NCBI RefSeq assembly: GCF_002531755.2
Contig: NZ_CP034998.1
Coordinates: 4,153,501-4,217,500 of the forward strand
Source: Rhizobium acidisoli
Lineage (GTDB): Bacteria > Pseudomonadota > Alphaproteobacteria > Rhizobiales > Rhizobiaceae
Direction: 5' to 3'
DNA length: 64,000 bases
Position numbers and translations under genes: made by a program. The notes below the pieces were generated by a model. It made no database searches. It saw only the letters and a program-made list of their open reading frames with translations, and was not told where the DNA came from. Of this stretch, positions 32,101 to 39,873 are shown piece by piece. The stretch's first letter is position 1, and the number at the start of each line of letters is the position of its first letter.

Positions 32101-32317
32101 AGCGGCCGCCGAGCAGGTCGACGAATTCCGAACGCAGCACGCGCACGGCGCGCCGGGTCGGCAGATAGATCGTTACCCTCGAAAGCGACAGCGGATCATC
32201 GGCCTCATGCCGGAAGAGCGGCGTCAGCCGGCCGTCGCAAAGCGTCGTCGCCAGCGTTTTCAGGAAGGAGAGGCCCGCCGGGATCGTCAGAATGCGTGGC
32301 TGGTGCCGCTCCGCCAT
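29123..32317 (-). CDS. addB: double-strand break repair protein AddB
   Basis: 1064-residue partner of AddA. The N-terminal half resembles an inactivated helicase: the P-loop position reads IPAGLSFLKTLA without the GKT. The C-terminal nuclease has LYHTIIDRF and DIIDYKTGY (Asp929). Only one Cys occurs in the whole protein, so the four-Cys iron-sulphur cluster of Bacillus AddB is absent, as in the alphaproteobacterial type. It starts 3 nt after the MurU-like gene and overlaps addA by 8 nt. Confidence 0.95.
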   Translation of the reverse strand: MAERHQPRILTIPAGLSFLKTLATTLCDGRLTPLFRHEADDPLSLSRVTIYLPTRRAVRVLRSEFVDLLGGRSAILPVIRPLGETDDDSGYFDEALPATIDLAQPLSNTARLLELARLILAWRNKLPEIVRHIHSDSPLVAPASPADAIWLARNLAELIDSIETEDLDWSELSKLDTGDYAAWWQLTAEFLQIASAFWPERLSELGKSSPARHRNAILRAEASRLSATKPTGPIIIAGSTGSVPATADLIAAVTNLPEGVIVLPGLDLAMPERHWQMVAPELSPGQHANPASRSHPQYGLSSLLKRLKLTRADVTLLDRPEADLDRRAEILSRALVPAEATSDWGAWKSELPEGAFSSAFADVSLIEAANEREEATAIAIALRLALERPGQDGESRAALITPDRNLARRVMAELSRFGILADDSAGTPLAAAPQGTLLQLLLEAALRPGDPVAIVSLLKHPLARFGLDRAALISATETLELLALRGGVAEVDISRLEPLLTHQLAEQAGDRHAPQWRKALAPDAAEAAYDLARRVTKATEPLASALMRHRPEDRGRTTSFTLSEWAERTGRSLEAVAADPHGNLADLWSGEAGDALAALLGEVIDTNGQMEADGPQWIDIMAALAAGHAVKPRALSHPRLFIFGTLEARLQSVDTMILGGLNEGTWPGQTANNPFIPRMMKTEIGLEPPERRIGQLAHDFEMANGTRHLIYSRALRQGSTPTVASRWLQRLLALAGETFEAELKGRGNRFLQWAGLIDRGEAQAPAQRPSPKPPLTLQPTSYSFSEVGRLRRDPYAIYARRILRLDPVDAFNRDPGAAERGTLYHTIIDRFIREAHVAGTPDAAAAMERILSELFDMEQLPPHIDAVWRPRFRAVAGAFLDWEAGRRPGIRKTLTEVRGGVELETINIRLNGVADRIDVTGPHAADIIDYKTGYNPSPAQARVLLDPQLALEAAALRDGAFRDVGSLIPQDLLYVRLRPGRRFQVDTVNNESSARSDKAKSAMDLAEESIDQLVKFVSLLQSGEKGFTSRLIPAQQFDFGGDYDHLARVSEWSTAETEEGGGDE

Positions 32318-32320
32318 ATC

Positions 32321-33052
32321 TCACGCGAACGCCCGCAGCCGCCGGATCGTTTCCTCCGCTTCGCCGATTGCCTCCGGCGTTCCCACCGTCAGCCAGTGGC
32401 CCTCGAGCACCATGCCGAAAAGCCGCCCGCGCGCGATCGCCTTGTCGAAATAGATATTGAGGTTGAAGGCATCCTGCGGCGCATCGTCTAGCAGCGACGG
32501 GTTCATGACGATCGCGCCGGCATAGACGACGGGATTGGATGGATCGTCGCGGTACCGCGTCAGCCGGCCGTCGGCCGCCATGCCGAAATCGTTCTTGCCG
32601 TTGTGACCCGTCGTATCCTCGATCCTCACGCAGAGCAGCGCCATGTCCATACGTTCGGCATCGAAGAATCCGGCTAAGCGCTGCAAGTTCGTCGGTCGTC
32701 CCGGCTGTTCGCCGATCCAAAAGAGATCGGCATTCATGACGAAAACGTTGTCGCGATCGAGCAGGGTCAGACCCTTCGCCAGCCCGCCGCCGGAATTCAT
32801 CAGCGCTTCCCGCTCGTCGGAGATGATGATGTCGAGGCCGTGATAGGCCTCGAGATGATTGAGCATCTGGCCGGCAAAGTGGTGAACATTGACGACGGTC
32901 CGTTCGACGCCGGCCGCAACCAGCATATCCAGCGCATAGTCGATCATCGGCTTGCCGTCGATTTTCACCAGCGGCTTCGGGATCGTGTCGGTGATCGGGC
33001 GCATACGGGTCCCAAGACCCGCGGCCAGTACCATGGCTTGTCTGATGGTCAT
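32321..33052 (-). CDS. nucleotidyltransferase, probable MurNAc-1-phosphate uridylyltransferase (MurU-like)
   Basis: 243-residue NTP_transferase enzyme with the signature VLAAGLGTRMRPIT...PKPLVKIDGKPMIDY at the N-terminus. It closely resembles MurU, which turns MurNAc-alpha-1-P into UDP-MurNAc in the peptidoglycan recycling shunt known from Pseudomonas. The AmgK-like kinase that would make its substrate lies directly upstream (13-bp gap), which supports this. Databases often label it mannose-1-phosphate guanylyltransferase; the substrate is not settled by sequence alone. Confidence 0.85.
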   Translation of the reverse strand: MTIRQAMVLAAGLGTRMRPITDTIPKPLVKIDGKPMIDYALDMLVAAGVERTVVNVHHFAGQMLNHLEAYHGLDIIISDEREALMNSGGGLAKGLTLLDRDNVFVMNADLFWIGEQPGRPTNLQRLAGFFDAERMDMALLCVRIEDTTGHNGKNDFGMAADGRLTRYRDDPSNPVVYAGAIVMNPSLLDDAPQDAFNLNIYFDKAIARGRLFGMVLEGHWLTVGTPEAIGEAEETIRRLRAFA

Positions 33053-33065
33053 CCTGATCCGGAAC

Positions 33066-34577
33066 TTATGATTCGCTTTGGCCTATTCCAGCCCTTGCGC
33101 ACCAATCGCGCAAGGGGGCAAGCGCTTCGTGCTCGAATGCGACCTGGAGATAGGCAAGCGTTCGCGGCATATGTTTGAGATAGCCGGGCTTGCCGTCGCG
33201 CTGCAACAGCCGCACCCAGAGACCGGCAAGCTTGCAATTGCGCTGCGCCGACATGATCGCCCAGGCCTTCATGAATTCGGCTTCGTCAAAGCCGCCCTGG
33301 GCGCGGCGAAGGCTGAGATAATCATCCATCAGCTGCCGGAAGAGCGCCGGTTCGATCGTGACCCGCGCATCCTGGACGATGGAGGCGAGGTCATAGGCGG
33401 TCGGGCCGATCATCGCATCCTGGAAGTCGATGATGCCGATTTTGCCAATACCACTTCTCTCGTCGCGCCAGATGATATTAGGCGAATGGAAGTCGCGCAG
33501 CAGCAGGTTCTTCTCGGCGGTCGTGAGCTCGTCGATGAGCGCGTCCCAGATCGCCAGATACTCCGCCCGTTCGATATCGGTGGGAGGTGTGCCGCGTTTC
33601 CAGGCAATATGCCAATCGAGCACAAGCTGCACTTCCATCCTCATTGCCGTGCGGTCGAAGTCCGGAATGTGATGCGTGTGCGTCGCAGACACCGGGATAT
33701 CCTGCGGGATCTGCATGGAATGAAGATGGGCAAGGCAGGCGACGCTTTGCCGGTAACGTTCGGCGATGGGCCTTCCGTCCTCATCGAGCATGCCTTCGCT
33801 GCCGAGATCCTCGATCAGCAGGATGCCCTGCTCATAATCGACCTTATAAATCTCCGGCGCCGCAAAACCCCGCTCGCGCAAGGCATCGGCAATCGCAACG
33901 AAAGGATAGGCGTTTTGTGCCAGATGCGCGACCTTGGGATAGGGCTTGCCGTCATAGACCGGCGGTCCCTCGGGATGCGGGCGCCAATCCATCAGTATTT
34001 TTCGCGGGCCACCGTCCGGATAGATCGCCTCATAGGCGCGCAGCGAAGCATCGCCGGTCAGGAAGCGGCGTTTGACATCGGGATAGCCGGCTTCGTCGAG
34101 GAAGGCGCGGATCGCCAGGACCCTGCGGATGCGTGAAGCCTGCGGCTCTGCGGCTTTGATCGTTGCCCGGCGGCCGGCGCCTTCATGGTCCAGCCTCAGT
34201 GCGATACGATCGGCCGGCAGTTCGCCCTCAGCCATCTCGGGCCATTCGACGAGGCAGATGCCGTTCTCCAGGGCCTCGTCGAATCCGAGTTCCGTCAGTT
34301 CGGCCGGATCGCCGAGCCGGTAGAGATCGAAGTGCGAAACGGGAATACGTAGATCATAGGATTGCACCAGCGTGAAGGTCGGGCTCGGGACCTCGAGCCC
34401 CTCGTCATCGGCCATGGCGCGCAGGATCGCCCGGGCGAGCGAGGATTTGCCGGCGCCGAGATCGCCGGAAAGGGCAAGGCAATCGCCGGCTTTCAAGGCG
34501 AGCGCCAGGTCTTCGCCGAAGCGGATGGTCGCGGCTTCGTCCTTCAGGAAAAGCGAGATCGTGTCGCCGGTCGTCAT
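33066..34577 (-). CDS. fusion of TsaE (tRNA t6A ATPase) and AmgK-like sugar kinase
   Basis: 503-residue two-domain protein. Residues 1-150 are TsaE, the ATPase that assists t6A37 tRNA modification, with P-loop GDLGAGKSS and the PSPTFTLVQSY and FDLYRLGDP motifs. Residues about 165-503 are an aminoglycoside-phosphotransferase-fold kinase like AmgK (MurNAc/GlcNAc anomeric kinase), with LLRDFHSPNIIW and GIIDFQDAMIGP. No frameshift or stop separates the two. ATG 34577 overlaps the DivL-like stop by 4 nt. An adjacent MurU-like gene fits an AmgK role. Confidence 0.92.
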   Translation of the reverse strand: MTTGDTISLFLKDEAATIRFGEDLALALKAGDCLALSGDLGAGKSSLARAILRAMADDEGLEVPSPTFTLVQSYDLRIPVSHFDLYRLGDPAELTELGFDEALENGICLVEWPEMAEGELPADRIALRLDHEGAGRRATIKAAEPQASRIRRVLAIRAFLDEAGYPDVKRRFLTGDASLRAYEAIYPDGGPRKILMDWRPHPEGPPVYDGKPYPKVAHLAQNAYPFVAIADALRERGFAAPEIYKVDYEQGILLIEDLGSEGMLDEDGRPIAERYRQSVACLAHLHSMQIPQDIPVSATHTHHIPDFDRTAMRMEVQLVLDWHIAWKRGTPPTDIERAEYLAIWDALIDELTTAEKNLLLRDFHSPNIIWRDERSGIGKIGIIDFQDAMIGPTAYDLASIVQDARVTIEPALFRQLMDDYLSLRRAQGGFDEAEFMKAWAIMSAQRNCKLAGLWVRLLQRDGKPGYLKHMPRTLAYLQVAFEHEALAPLRDWCARAGIGQSES

Positions 34578-37159
34578 TCGGCGGCAGCGGAATGCGGGAT
34601 ATCGACCGAGGGAATGCGGCAGACGACGGTCGTGCCCTTGCCCGGCTCGCTGTCGATCGTCACGTCGCCATGATGCAGGCTGACGAAGCTGTCGACGATC
34701 GACAGTCCGAGGCCGGCACCGCCGCGTTTGCCGCTTTTCGCTCCCGTCGCAAAACGGTCGAAGACGGTGGCGATCATATCGGGGGAAATGCCGGGGCCGC
34801 GATCGCTGACGGAGAAGACGAAATCCGTGCCTTCGCGATGGCATTCCAGCGAGATCGAGGTGCCCTCGGGCGAGAAATTCGCCGCATTGGAAAGCAGCTT
34901 CAGCAGGATCTGCTTTAGCCGCTGCGGGTCGGCAACGATCGAGCCGAGATAGGCCGGCGCGGTGATTTCGAGCGCGACGCCGCTTTCATGCAGGCGATCG
35001 GCGATCTGCATCGAGACGTCGTCGAGCAGGTCGTTGAGATCGATATCCGCATAGTTCAGCCGCATGATGCCGGCATCGACGGTCGCAAGGTCGAGAATGT
35101 CGTTGACGAGCGTCAAGAGAACCGAGGACGAGGTCGAGATATGGTCGATATATTCGGCCTGGCGTTCGTTCAGCGGCCCGACGCCCTGGGTGCGCAGCAG
35201 GTCGGTGAAGCCGATGATATTCGTCAGCGGCGAGCGCAGCTCGTAGGAGACGTGCTGGACGAAGTCGTTCTTCAGCTCGTCGGCCTTGCGCAGCGCTTCG
35301 TTCTTCTCGGTCAGCGCCCGCTCGGCCCGCACGCTGTCCGTCATGTTGACGAAGGTCAGCATGGTTTGCGCATTCGGCAGCGGGATGACCGCATAGTCGA
35401 GCACGAGGCCGGAGAAAAGTTCCAGCGTTCCCTGGCCCGAGCGGCGTTCGTCGTCGAAGCTGGTGATCAGTTCCGCGAACGCCTTCCAGCCGTCCGGCCG
35501 GTCATAGGATGGCGCGCAGGCCTCGCCAAGCGCGCGGATATGGGTGCCGGGCTTGGCTTCGGTTTCGGTAATCCCCCAGAGCGCGCGGAAGGCCGGGTTC
35601 GACAGACGGATGCGTCCATCCGGGCCGAACACCGCCACACCTTCGGAAAGATGATCGATCGTTTCGCCCTGCACCTTGACCAGCGTGTTGTAGCGCGTTT
35701 CGAGATCGACCTGCTCGGTCAGGTTTTCGAACACCCAGGTGGCGCCGCCCTGCGGATGGGCGGTCGCAAAGACGCGCAATGTCTGCCCGTTCGGCAGGTG
35801 CCAGAGATCGGATTGCGTGTCGAGCGCGCGGTAGACGGAAAGGGCCGCTTCCTTCCAGCTCTTCCAGTTGAGCTGGTCTGGCAGCTTCTTGGCTGCCCGC
35901 AGCCGCTCGAGCAGCTCGCTATTGTCCGGCCGGCCTTCGAGAAAGGCGATATCCAGCTCCCAGAGGGCGACGAAGGCCTGGTTGTAGAATTGCAGCCGGC
36001 GGTCGCCGTCGAAGATCGCGACCGGCGTGGCCAGATGGTCTAGCGTTTCGGCATGGCTCTTCAGCGTCCGTTCCAGCTCGGCGCGCACCGCCTCGATGTC
36101 GGACACATCGATTGCGATGCCGGCCGAGCCGCCGGGAAGCCTGACGTCGACGACGTCAAAGAAGGTGCGGTTGCCGTGCACGACCGTCGAGATCGTGTCG
36201 TGGAAGGGCGATTCCGGCGTCACCGTCGCGCGAATGCGTTCGCGCGCCACGGTGGTCAGCATCTCGCGGCCTTCATTGATCGCCTGTTGCGGCGAGCGCG
36301 CTTCGACGGCCTCGCCATAAGCCTGGTTGACCCAGGTGAGGCGGCCGGCCGGATCGCGCTGCCAGGCCGGCATGTCGATCGCGTCGAGCATGGTCTGGAA
36401 GGCCGAGATCGAGGTCATCAGCCGGTCGCGCTCGATCCTGAGTTCCGCAAGCTCGGCGCGCAGATTGTTGAGCGCCACGAAACGGACGAAGGCGCGGCCG
36501 CCGGAAACCCGGCCCTGCGCCTCGAGGATTTCATCGCGGATGGTTTCGACCACCATGTCGAAGCTCTGTGCCCCGTCGCGCAGCCGGTCGATGGCCTTTT
36601 CCAGATCGGCGGCCGAGCGTGACTTCAGCCAGAGGCCGAAGGCCAGGAACTCGCCGTCCTGCGGCGCGCCGGTCTCGGGCGGAAGCTGGCCGAGCAGTTC
36701 GGGGCGGGCATTGCCGTCCCAGATGACGATCCGCCGGTTCTTGTCGGCGATCAGCGCCTGGTATTGCGAAATGCGCTGTTGGGCATCGGAGAGCGCCGAG
36801 CGGATTTCCCGGCTCTCGCTTTCCAGATTGCCGCGCTGGCGCACCAGCCACAATGTCGAAAGCAGTGCTGCCGATATCACGCCGATGACGACGGAAACGC
36901 CGACGACCTGCGAGGATGTGAAGAGGTGAGCCGCTGCCGCTGCTTGCTGCTCCGTCTGTGCCAGAACCGGCCGCGCCAGCGCGGCAAGCGCCGTGCCGGC
37001 TGCGCAGGCTTTCAGAAAGCGCGCCAATGATCCATGCTCTTGCTTTGCGGCCTCGTGTGCCGTTGCAGATTGATGTTCTTGGCCTGCCATCAGCGGGCGG
37101 CGACCGGCGCGAGCGCCATCATCCGCCTGACCGGGCAGGCTGTGTTTCAGTTCCGACAT
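34574..37159 (-). CDS. divL: DivL-type sensor with Tyr in place of the phospho-acceptor His
   Basis: 861-residue protein: an N-terminal hydrophobic segment, a membrane helix (SQVVGVSVVIGVISAALLSTLWL), several PAS-type domains (about 250-600), then a histidine-kinase core. The H-box reads HVSYELRSPL, with Tyr639 (codon 35243-35245) where kinases have His. N-box LLSNAANF, DRGPG and GAGLGLS are intact. This is the hallmark of DivL, which works through the CckA-ChpT-CtrA relay in Caulobacter. I chose ATG 37159; an in-frame TTG 37183 has no good ribosome-binding site. It heads the array tsaE/amgK-murU-addB-addA-trxA. Confidence 0.9.
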   Translation of the reverse strand: MSELKHSLPGQADDGARAGRRPLMAGQEHQSATAHEAAKQEHGSLARFLKACAAGTALAALARPVLAQTEQQAAAAAHLFTSSQVVGVSVVIGVISAALLSTLWLVRQRGNLESESREIRSALSDAQQRISQYQALIADKNRRIVIWDGNARPELLGQLPPETGAPQDGEFLAFGLWLKSRSAADLEKAIDRLRDGAQSFDMVVETIRDEILEAQGRVSGGRAFVRFVALNNLRAELAELRIERDRLMTSISAFQTMLDAIDMPAWQRDPAGRLTWVNQAYGEAVEARSPQQAINEGREMLTTVARERIRATVTPESPFHDTISTVVHGNRTFFDVVDVRLPGGSAGIAIDVSDIEAVRAELERTLKSHAETLDHLATPVAIFDGDRRLQFYNQAFVALWELDIAFLEGRPDNSELLERLRAAKKLPDQLNWKSWKEAALSVYRALDTQSDLWHLPNGQTLRVFATAHPQGGATWVFENLTEQVDLETRYNTLVKVQGETIDHLSEGVAVFGPDGRIRLSNPAFRALWGITETEAKPGTHIRALGEACAPSYDRPDGWKAFAELITSFDDERRSGQGTLELFSGLVLDYAVIPLPNAQTMLTFVNMTDSVRAERALTEKNEALRKADELKNDFVQHVSYELRSPLTNIIGFTDLLRTQGVGPLNERQAEYIDHISTSSSVLLTLVNDILDLATVDAGIMRLNYADIDLNDLLDDVSMQIADRLHESGVALEITAPAYLGSIVADPQRLKQILLKLLSNAANFSPEGTSISLECHREGTDFVFSVSDRGPGISPDMIATVFDRFATGAKSGKRGGAGLGLSIVDSFVSLHHGDVTIDSEPGKGTTVVCRIPSVDIPHSAAAE

Positions 37160-37304
37160 CCGCGGTATGTCTCCGTCCTTCAATGTGCCGCATTACGACA
37201 AGACATCCCATTTCCGGAGCGGCCGGACAGGGTCCGACGCCACGAATCAAGTCTTAAAACAATACTTCGGATGGGAATCGGCGGGAAGGGAGCGCCCAAA
37301 AAAT

Positions 37305-37334
37305 AAGCCGCGGCATTTGTCAATGCCGCGGCTT
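37305..37334 (-). terminator. strong ahcY terminator
   Basis: Perfect 13-bp stem AAGCCGCGGCATT / AATGCCGCGGCTT with a 4-nt loop. On the minus strand it is followed by TATTTTTTGG, a good U-run, 28 bp beyond the ahcY stop. It separates ahcY from the divL array. Confidence 0.92.
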
Positions 37335-37362
37335 CTACATCTTGTGGATATTAACGATCAGA

Positions 37363-38763
37363 TCAATATCTGTAGTGGTCTGACTTGAAAGGGCCCTTCG
37401 GCGAGACGCCGATATAGGCAGCCTGCTCTTCGGAAAGCTGCGTCAGCTTCACGCCGAGCTTGTCGAGATGCAGGCGCGCGACCTTTTCATCGAGGTGCTT
37501 CGGCAGGATATAGACCTGGTTGGAATATTGATCGGGCTTGGTGAAGAGTTCGATCTGCGCCAGCGTCTGGTTGGTGAAGGAGGCCGACATCACGAAGGAC
37601 GGATGGCCGGTGGCGTTGCCGAGATTGAGCAGGCGGCCTTCGGAAAGAAGGATAATGCGGTTGCCCTTGGGGAATTCGATCAGGTCGACCTGCGGCTTGA
37701 CGTTGGTCCACTTGAGATTGCGAAGTGCGGCGACTTCGATTTCATTGTCGAAGTGGCCGATATTGCCGACGATCGCCATGTCCTTCATCTGACGCATGTG
37801 GTCGATGCGGATGACGTCCTTGTTGCCGGTGGTGGTGATGAAGATATCTGCCGAGGAAACGACGTCCTCAAGCAGCACGACTTCATAACCGTCCATGGCG
37901 GCCTGCAGGGCGCAGATCGGATCGGCTTCGGTTACCTTGACGCGGGCGCCGGCGCCGGAGAGCGAAGCGGCAGAACCCTTGCCGACATCGCCGTAGCCGC
38001 AGACGACGGCAACCTTGCCGGCCATCATCACATCGGTGCCGCGGCGGATGCCGTCGACCAGCGATTCCTTGCAGCCGTACTTATTGTCGAACTTCGACTT
38101 GGTGACGGAATCGTTGACGTTGATCGCAGGGAAAGGCAGCAGGCCCTTCTGGCTGAGCTGGTAGAGGCGGTTGACGCCGGTCGTCGTTTCCTCGGTGACG
38201 CCCTTGATCGCGTCGCGCTGCTTGGTGAACCAGCCAGGCGAAGCGGCGAGGCGCTTCTTGATCTGCGCGAAGAGGATTTCCTCTTCCTCGGAATGCGGAT
38301 GCGACAGCACGTCTTCGCCGGCTTCGGCGCGGGCGCCGAGCAGGATGTACATGGTGGCGTCGCCGCCGTCATCGAGGATCATGTTGGAAAGGCCGCCATC
38401 GGCCCACTGGAAGATCTTGTCGGTATAGACCCAGTAATCTTCGAGCGACTCGCCCTTGATGGCGAAAACAGGAACGCCGGCGGCGGCGATCGCGGCAGCG
38501 GCGTGATCCTGCGTCGAGAAGATGTTGCACGAGGCCCAGCGAACTTCGGCGCCGAGAGCAACCAGCGTTTCGATGAGCACGGCCGTCTGGATGGTCATAT
38601 GCAGCGAGCCGGTAATGCGCGCGCCCTTCAGCGGCTTTGCCTGGCCGAATTCGGTGCGGCAGGACATCAGCCCCGGCATTTCGGTTTCGGCGATCGTAAT
38701 TTCCTTGCGGCCGAAATCCGCAAGCCCGATATCGGCGACGACATAATCTTTTTCAGTGCTCAT
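37363..38763 (-). CDS. ahcY: S-adenosyl-L-homocysteine hydrolase
   Basis: Splits SAH into adenosine and homocysteine, clearing the product of methylation reactions. The 466-residue protein starts [20 protein letters not shown] at ATG 38763. It has the substrate motif [13 protein letters not shown] and the NAD-binding GYGDVGKG, and ends in KSDHYRY as the family does. In-frame sequence upstream to 38955 covers a repeat and is rejected as coding. The 273-bp leader has a 20-bp palindrome and a dispersed repeat. Confidence 0.98.
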   Translation of the reverse strand: MSTEKDYVVADIGLADFGRKEITIAETEMPGLMSCRTEFGQAKPLKGARITGSLHMTIQTAVLIETLVALGAEVRWASCNIFSTQDHAAAAIAAAGVPVFAIKGESLEDYWVYTDKIFQWADGGLSNMILDDGGDATMYILLGARAEAGEDVLSHPHSEEEEILFAQIKKRLAASPGWFTKQRDAIKGVTEETTTGVNRLYQLSQKGLLPFPAINVNDSVTKSKFDNKYGCKESLVDGIRRGTDVMMAGKVAVVCGYGDVGKGSAASLSGAGARVKVTEADPICALQAAMDGYEVVLLEDVVSSADIFITTTGNKDVIRIDHMRQMKDMAIVGNIGHFDNEIEVAALRNLKWTNVKPQVDLIEFPKGNRIILLSEGRLLNLGNATGHPSFVMSASFTNQTLAQIELFTKPDQYSNQVYILPKHLDEKVARLHLDKLGVKLTQLSEEQAAYIGVSPKGPFKSDHYRY

Positions 38764-38856
38764 AGAGGCCTCCAGGCTGAAAAACGTCTCAAAATTGGCG
38801 CAGGCGCGAAAATGACCGCGCGATGGATGGGCCGCGTCCTGATGCAGGTCGCCCGG

Positions 38857-38946
38857 ATGTGTGCAGCGGTTCCGGGATGACGACATGCACAAAAAAGAGA
38901 GCTGAAGCGTGTCGCATGAAGCAAGTTCGATGCAACATGCTTTAGC
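38857..38946. repeat. second copy of the dispersed palindromic repeat, in the ahcY leader
   Basis: Shares the core TGTGCAGCGGTT (38860-38871) with the trpA-accD element, followed by GACGACATGCAC and AAGCGTGTCGCATG. Its right end carries CATGCTTTA, the complement of the AAAGCATG end of the first copy. The copies differ by many substitutions between these blocks. It lies between the ahcY start codon and the likely operator. Confidence 0.45.
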
Positions 38947-38995
38947 GCACGGCATATCCGCCGTTTAGCAGGCTTCGGGTGGGAAGGCAATAAGG

Positions 38996-39015
38996 ATATA
39001 AAGAAGTCTTTATAT
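38996..39015. promoter_or_regulatory. 20-bp perfect palindrome upstream of ahcY (SahR-like operator)
   Basis: ATATAAAGA and TCTTTATAT form 9-nt perfect arms around AG, about 230-250 bp before the ahcY start and just past the HPr stop. The SAM-cycle genes of many proteobacteria are controlled by the ArsR-family regulator SahR, whose reported site is an A/T palindrome of this shape as far as I recall. The assignment is inference. A second repeat GAGCTC-GGA-GAGCTC lies next to it (about 39024-39038). Confidence 0.55.
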
Positions 39016-39036
39016 GTTTATATGAGCTCGGAGAGC

Positions 39037-39312
39037 TCACATCTCTTCGCCGAACCGGTTCTGGATCAGCTGGTCCAGGGCCTCGAGCGCTTCGGCGGCC
39101 TGGCTGCCGCTTGCCGAGACGACGACGCTCGATCCGGGGCTTGCCGCCAGCATCATCAGGCCCATGATGGAGGTGCCGCCGACCGTCATTCCGTCCTTGG
39201 AAACGGTAATGGCGGCATCGAAAGTCTCGACCATCTGCACGAATTTTGCGGAGGCGCGTGCGTGAAGGCCGCGCTTGTTGATGATGAGGAGTTCCCGGGA
39301 GAGCGATGTCAT
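39037..39312 (-). CDS. HPr-type phosphocarrier of the PTS-Ntr
   Basis: 91-residue HPr/NPr protein. His17 in NKRGLHARASAKF takes phosphate from EI-Ntr. Ser48 in GGTSIMGLMML matches the serine phosphorylated by HprK. It lies in the cluster hprK - EIIA-Man - HPr, with no sugar permease nearby, typical of the regulatory PTS of alphaproteobacteria. ATG 39312 follows the EIIA gene by 9 bp. Confidence 0.95.
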   Translation of the reverse strand: MTSLSRELLIINKRGLHARASAKFVQMVETFDAAITVSKDGMTVGGTSIMGLMMLAASPGSSVVVSASGSQAAEALEALDQLIQNRFGEEM

Positions 39313-39321
39313 GAAGGGCCG

Positions 39322-39723
39322 TTATTTTCCGCTGAGCACGCGGCTCGCGACATTGATATATTTCCGCCCGGCTTCGGAAGCCTCCACCAGCGCCTTCTCC
39401 ATGTTGTTCTCGCCACGCACGCCGGCGAGCTTGATCAGCATCGGCAGGTTGACGCCGGCAATGACTTCGGTATGGCCGCTGCTCATGACTGATATGGCAA
39501 GATTGGACGGCGTTCCGCCGAACATGTCGGTCAGAATGACGACGCCATGGCCGTCATCGGCACCGGATACAGCTTCCAGAATGTCCTGCCGTCTTTGATC
39601 CATGTCGTCTTCGGGGCCAATACAGACCGTCTCGATGAATTTTTGAGGACCGACGACGTGCTCGACAGCATGACGAAACTCTTCAGCCAGCTTGCCATGA
39701 GTGACAAGCACAAGTCCGATCAT
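39322..39723 (-). CDS. PTS EIIA component, mannose family
   Basis: 133-residue EIIA-Man domain with phospho-acceptor His9 in VLVTHGKLAEEF and the GGTPSNLA motif. No IIB, IIC or IID domain or gene is present, so it is likely a regulatory end point of the PTS-Ntr and not part of a transporter. ATG 39723 gives the conserved N-terminus; the in-frame codons upstream to 39777 are not conserved. It lies between hprK (150-bp gap) and the HPr gene. Confidence 0.93.
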   Translation of the reverse strand: MIGLVLVTHGKLAEEFRHAVEHVVGPQKFIETVCIGPEDDMDQRRQDILEAVSGADDGHGVVILTDMFGGTPSNLAISVMSSGHTEVIAGVNLPMLIKLAGVRGENNMEKALVEASEAGRKYINVASRVLSGK

Positions 39724-39873
39724 GATATTACTGCTCCCATATACGCCAACGGTGGCCCCAATATCGCAATGCAGCAATTACGTCCACCGGTGGGGGCACA
39801 TCTTGGCCATGAAAAGCCGAAGTGCAAGATAAAAATGCGAATATATAAGGCAGATTGATCAATCCGGAAGGCC

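Noticed and set aside
34578..34844. N-terminal extension of the TsaE-AmgK protein
   Set aside because: It overlaps the conserved ATPase domain of the DivL-like gene; TsaE starts at MTTGDTISLF with a 4-nt overlap.
37160..37183. TTG start for the DivL-like gene, adding eight residues
   Set aside because: No ribosome-binding site before it; ATG 37159 has GGAG upstream.
38764..38955. N-terminal extension of ahcY
   Set aside because: The extension covers a dispersed repeat and the leader; AhcY homologues start at MSTEKDYV, and the 466-residue length is correct.
38764..39036. SAM-II or SAH riboswitch before ahcY
   Set aside because: I could not match the conserved core of either class by eye, and the GC-rich pairing seen is explained by the repeat.
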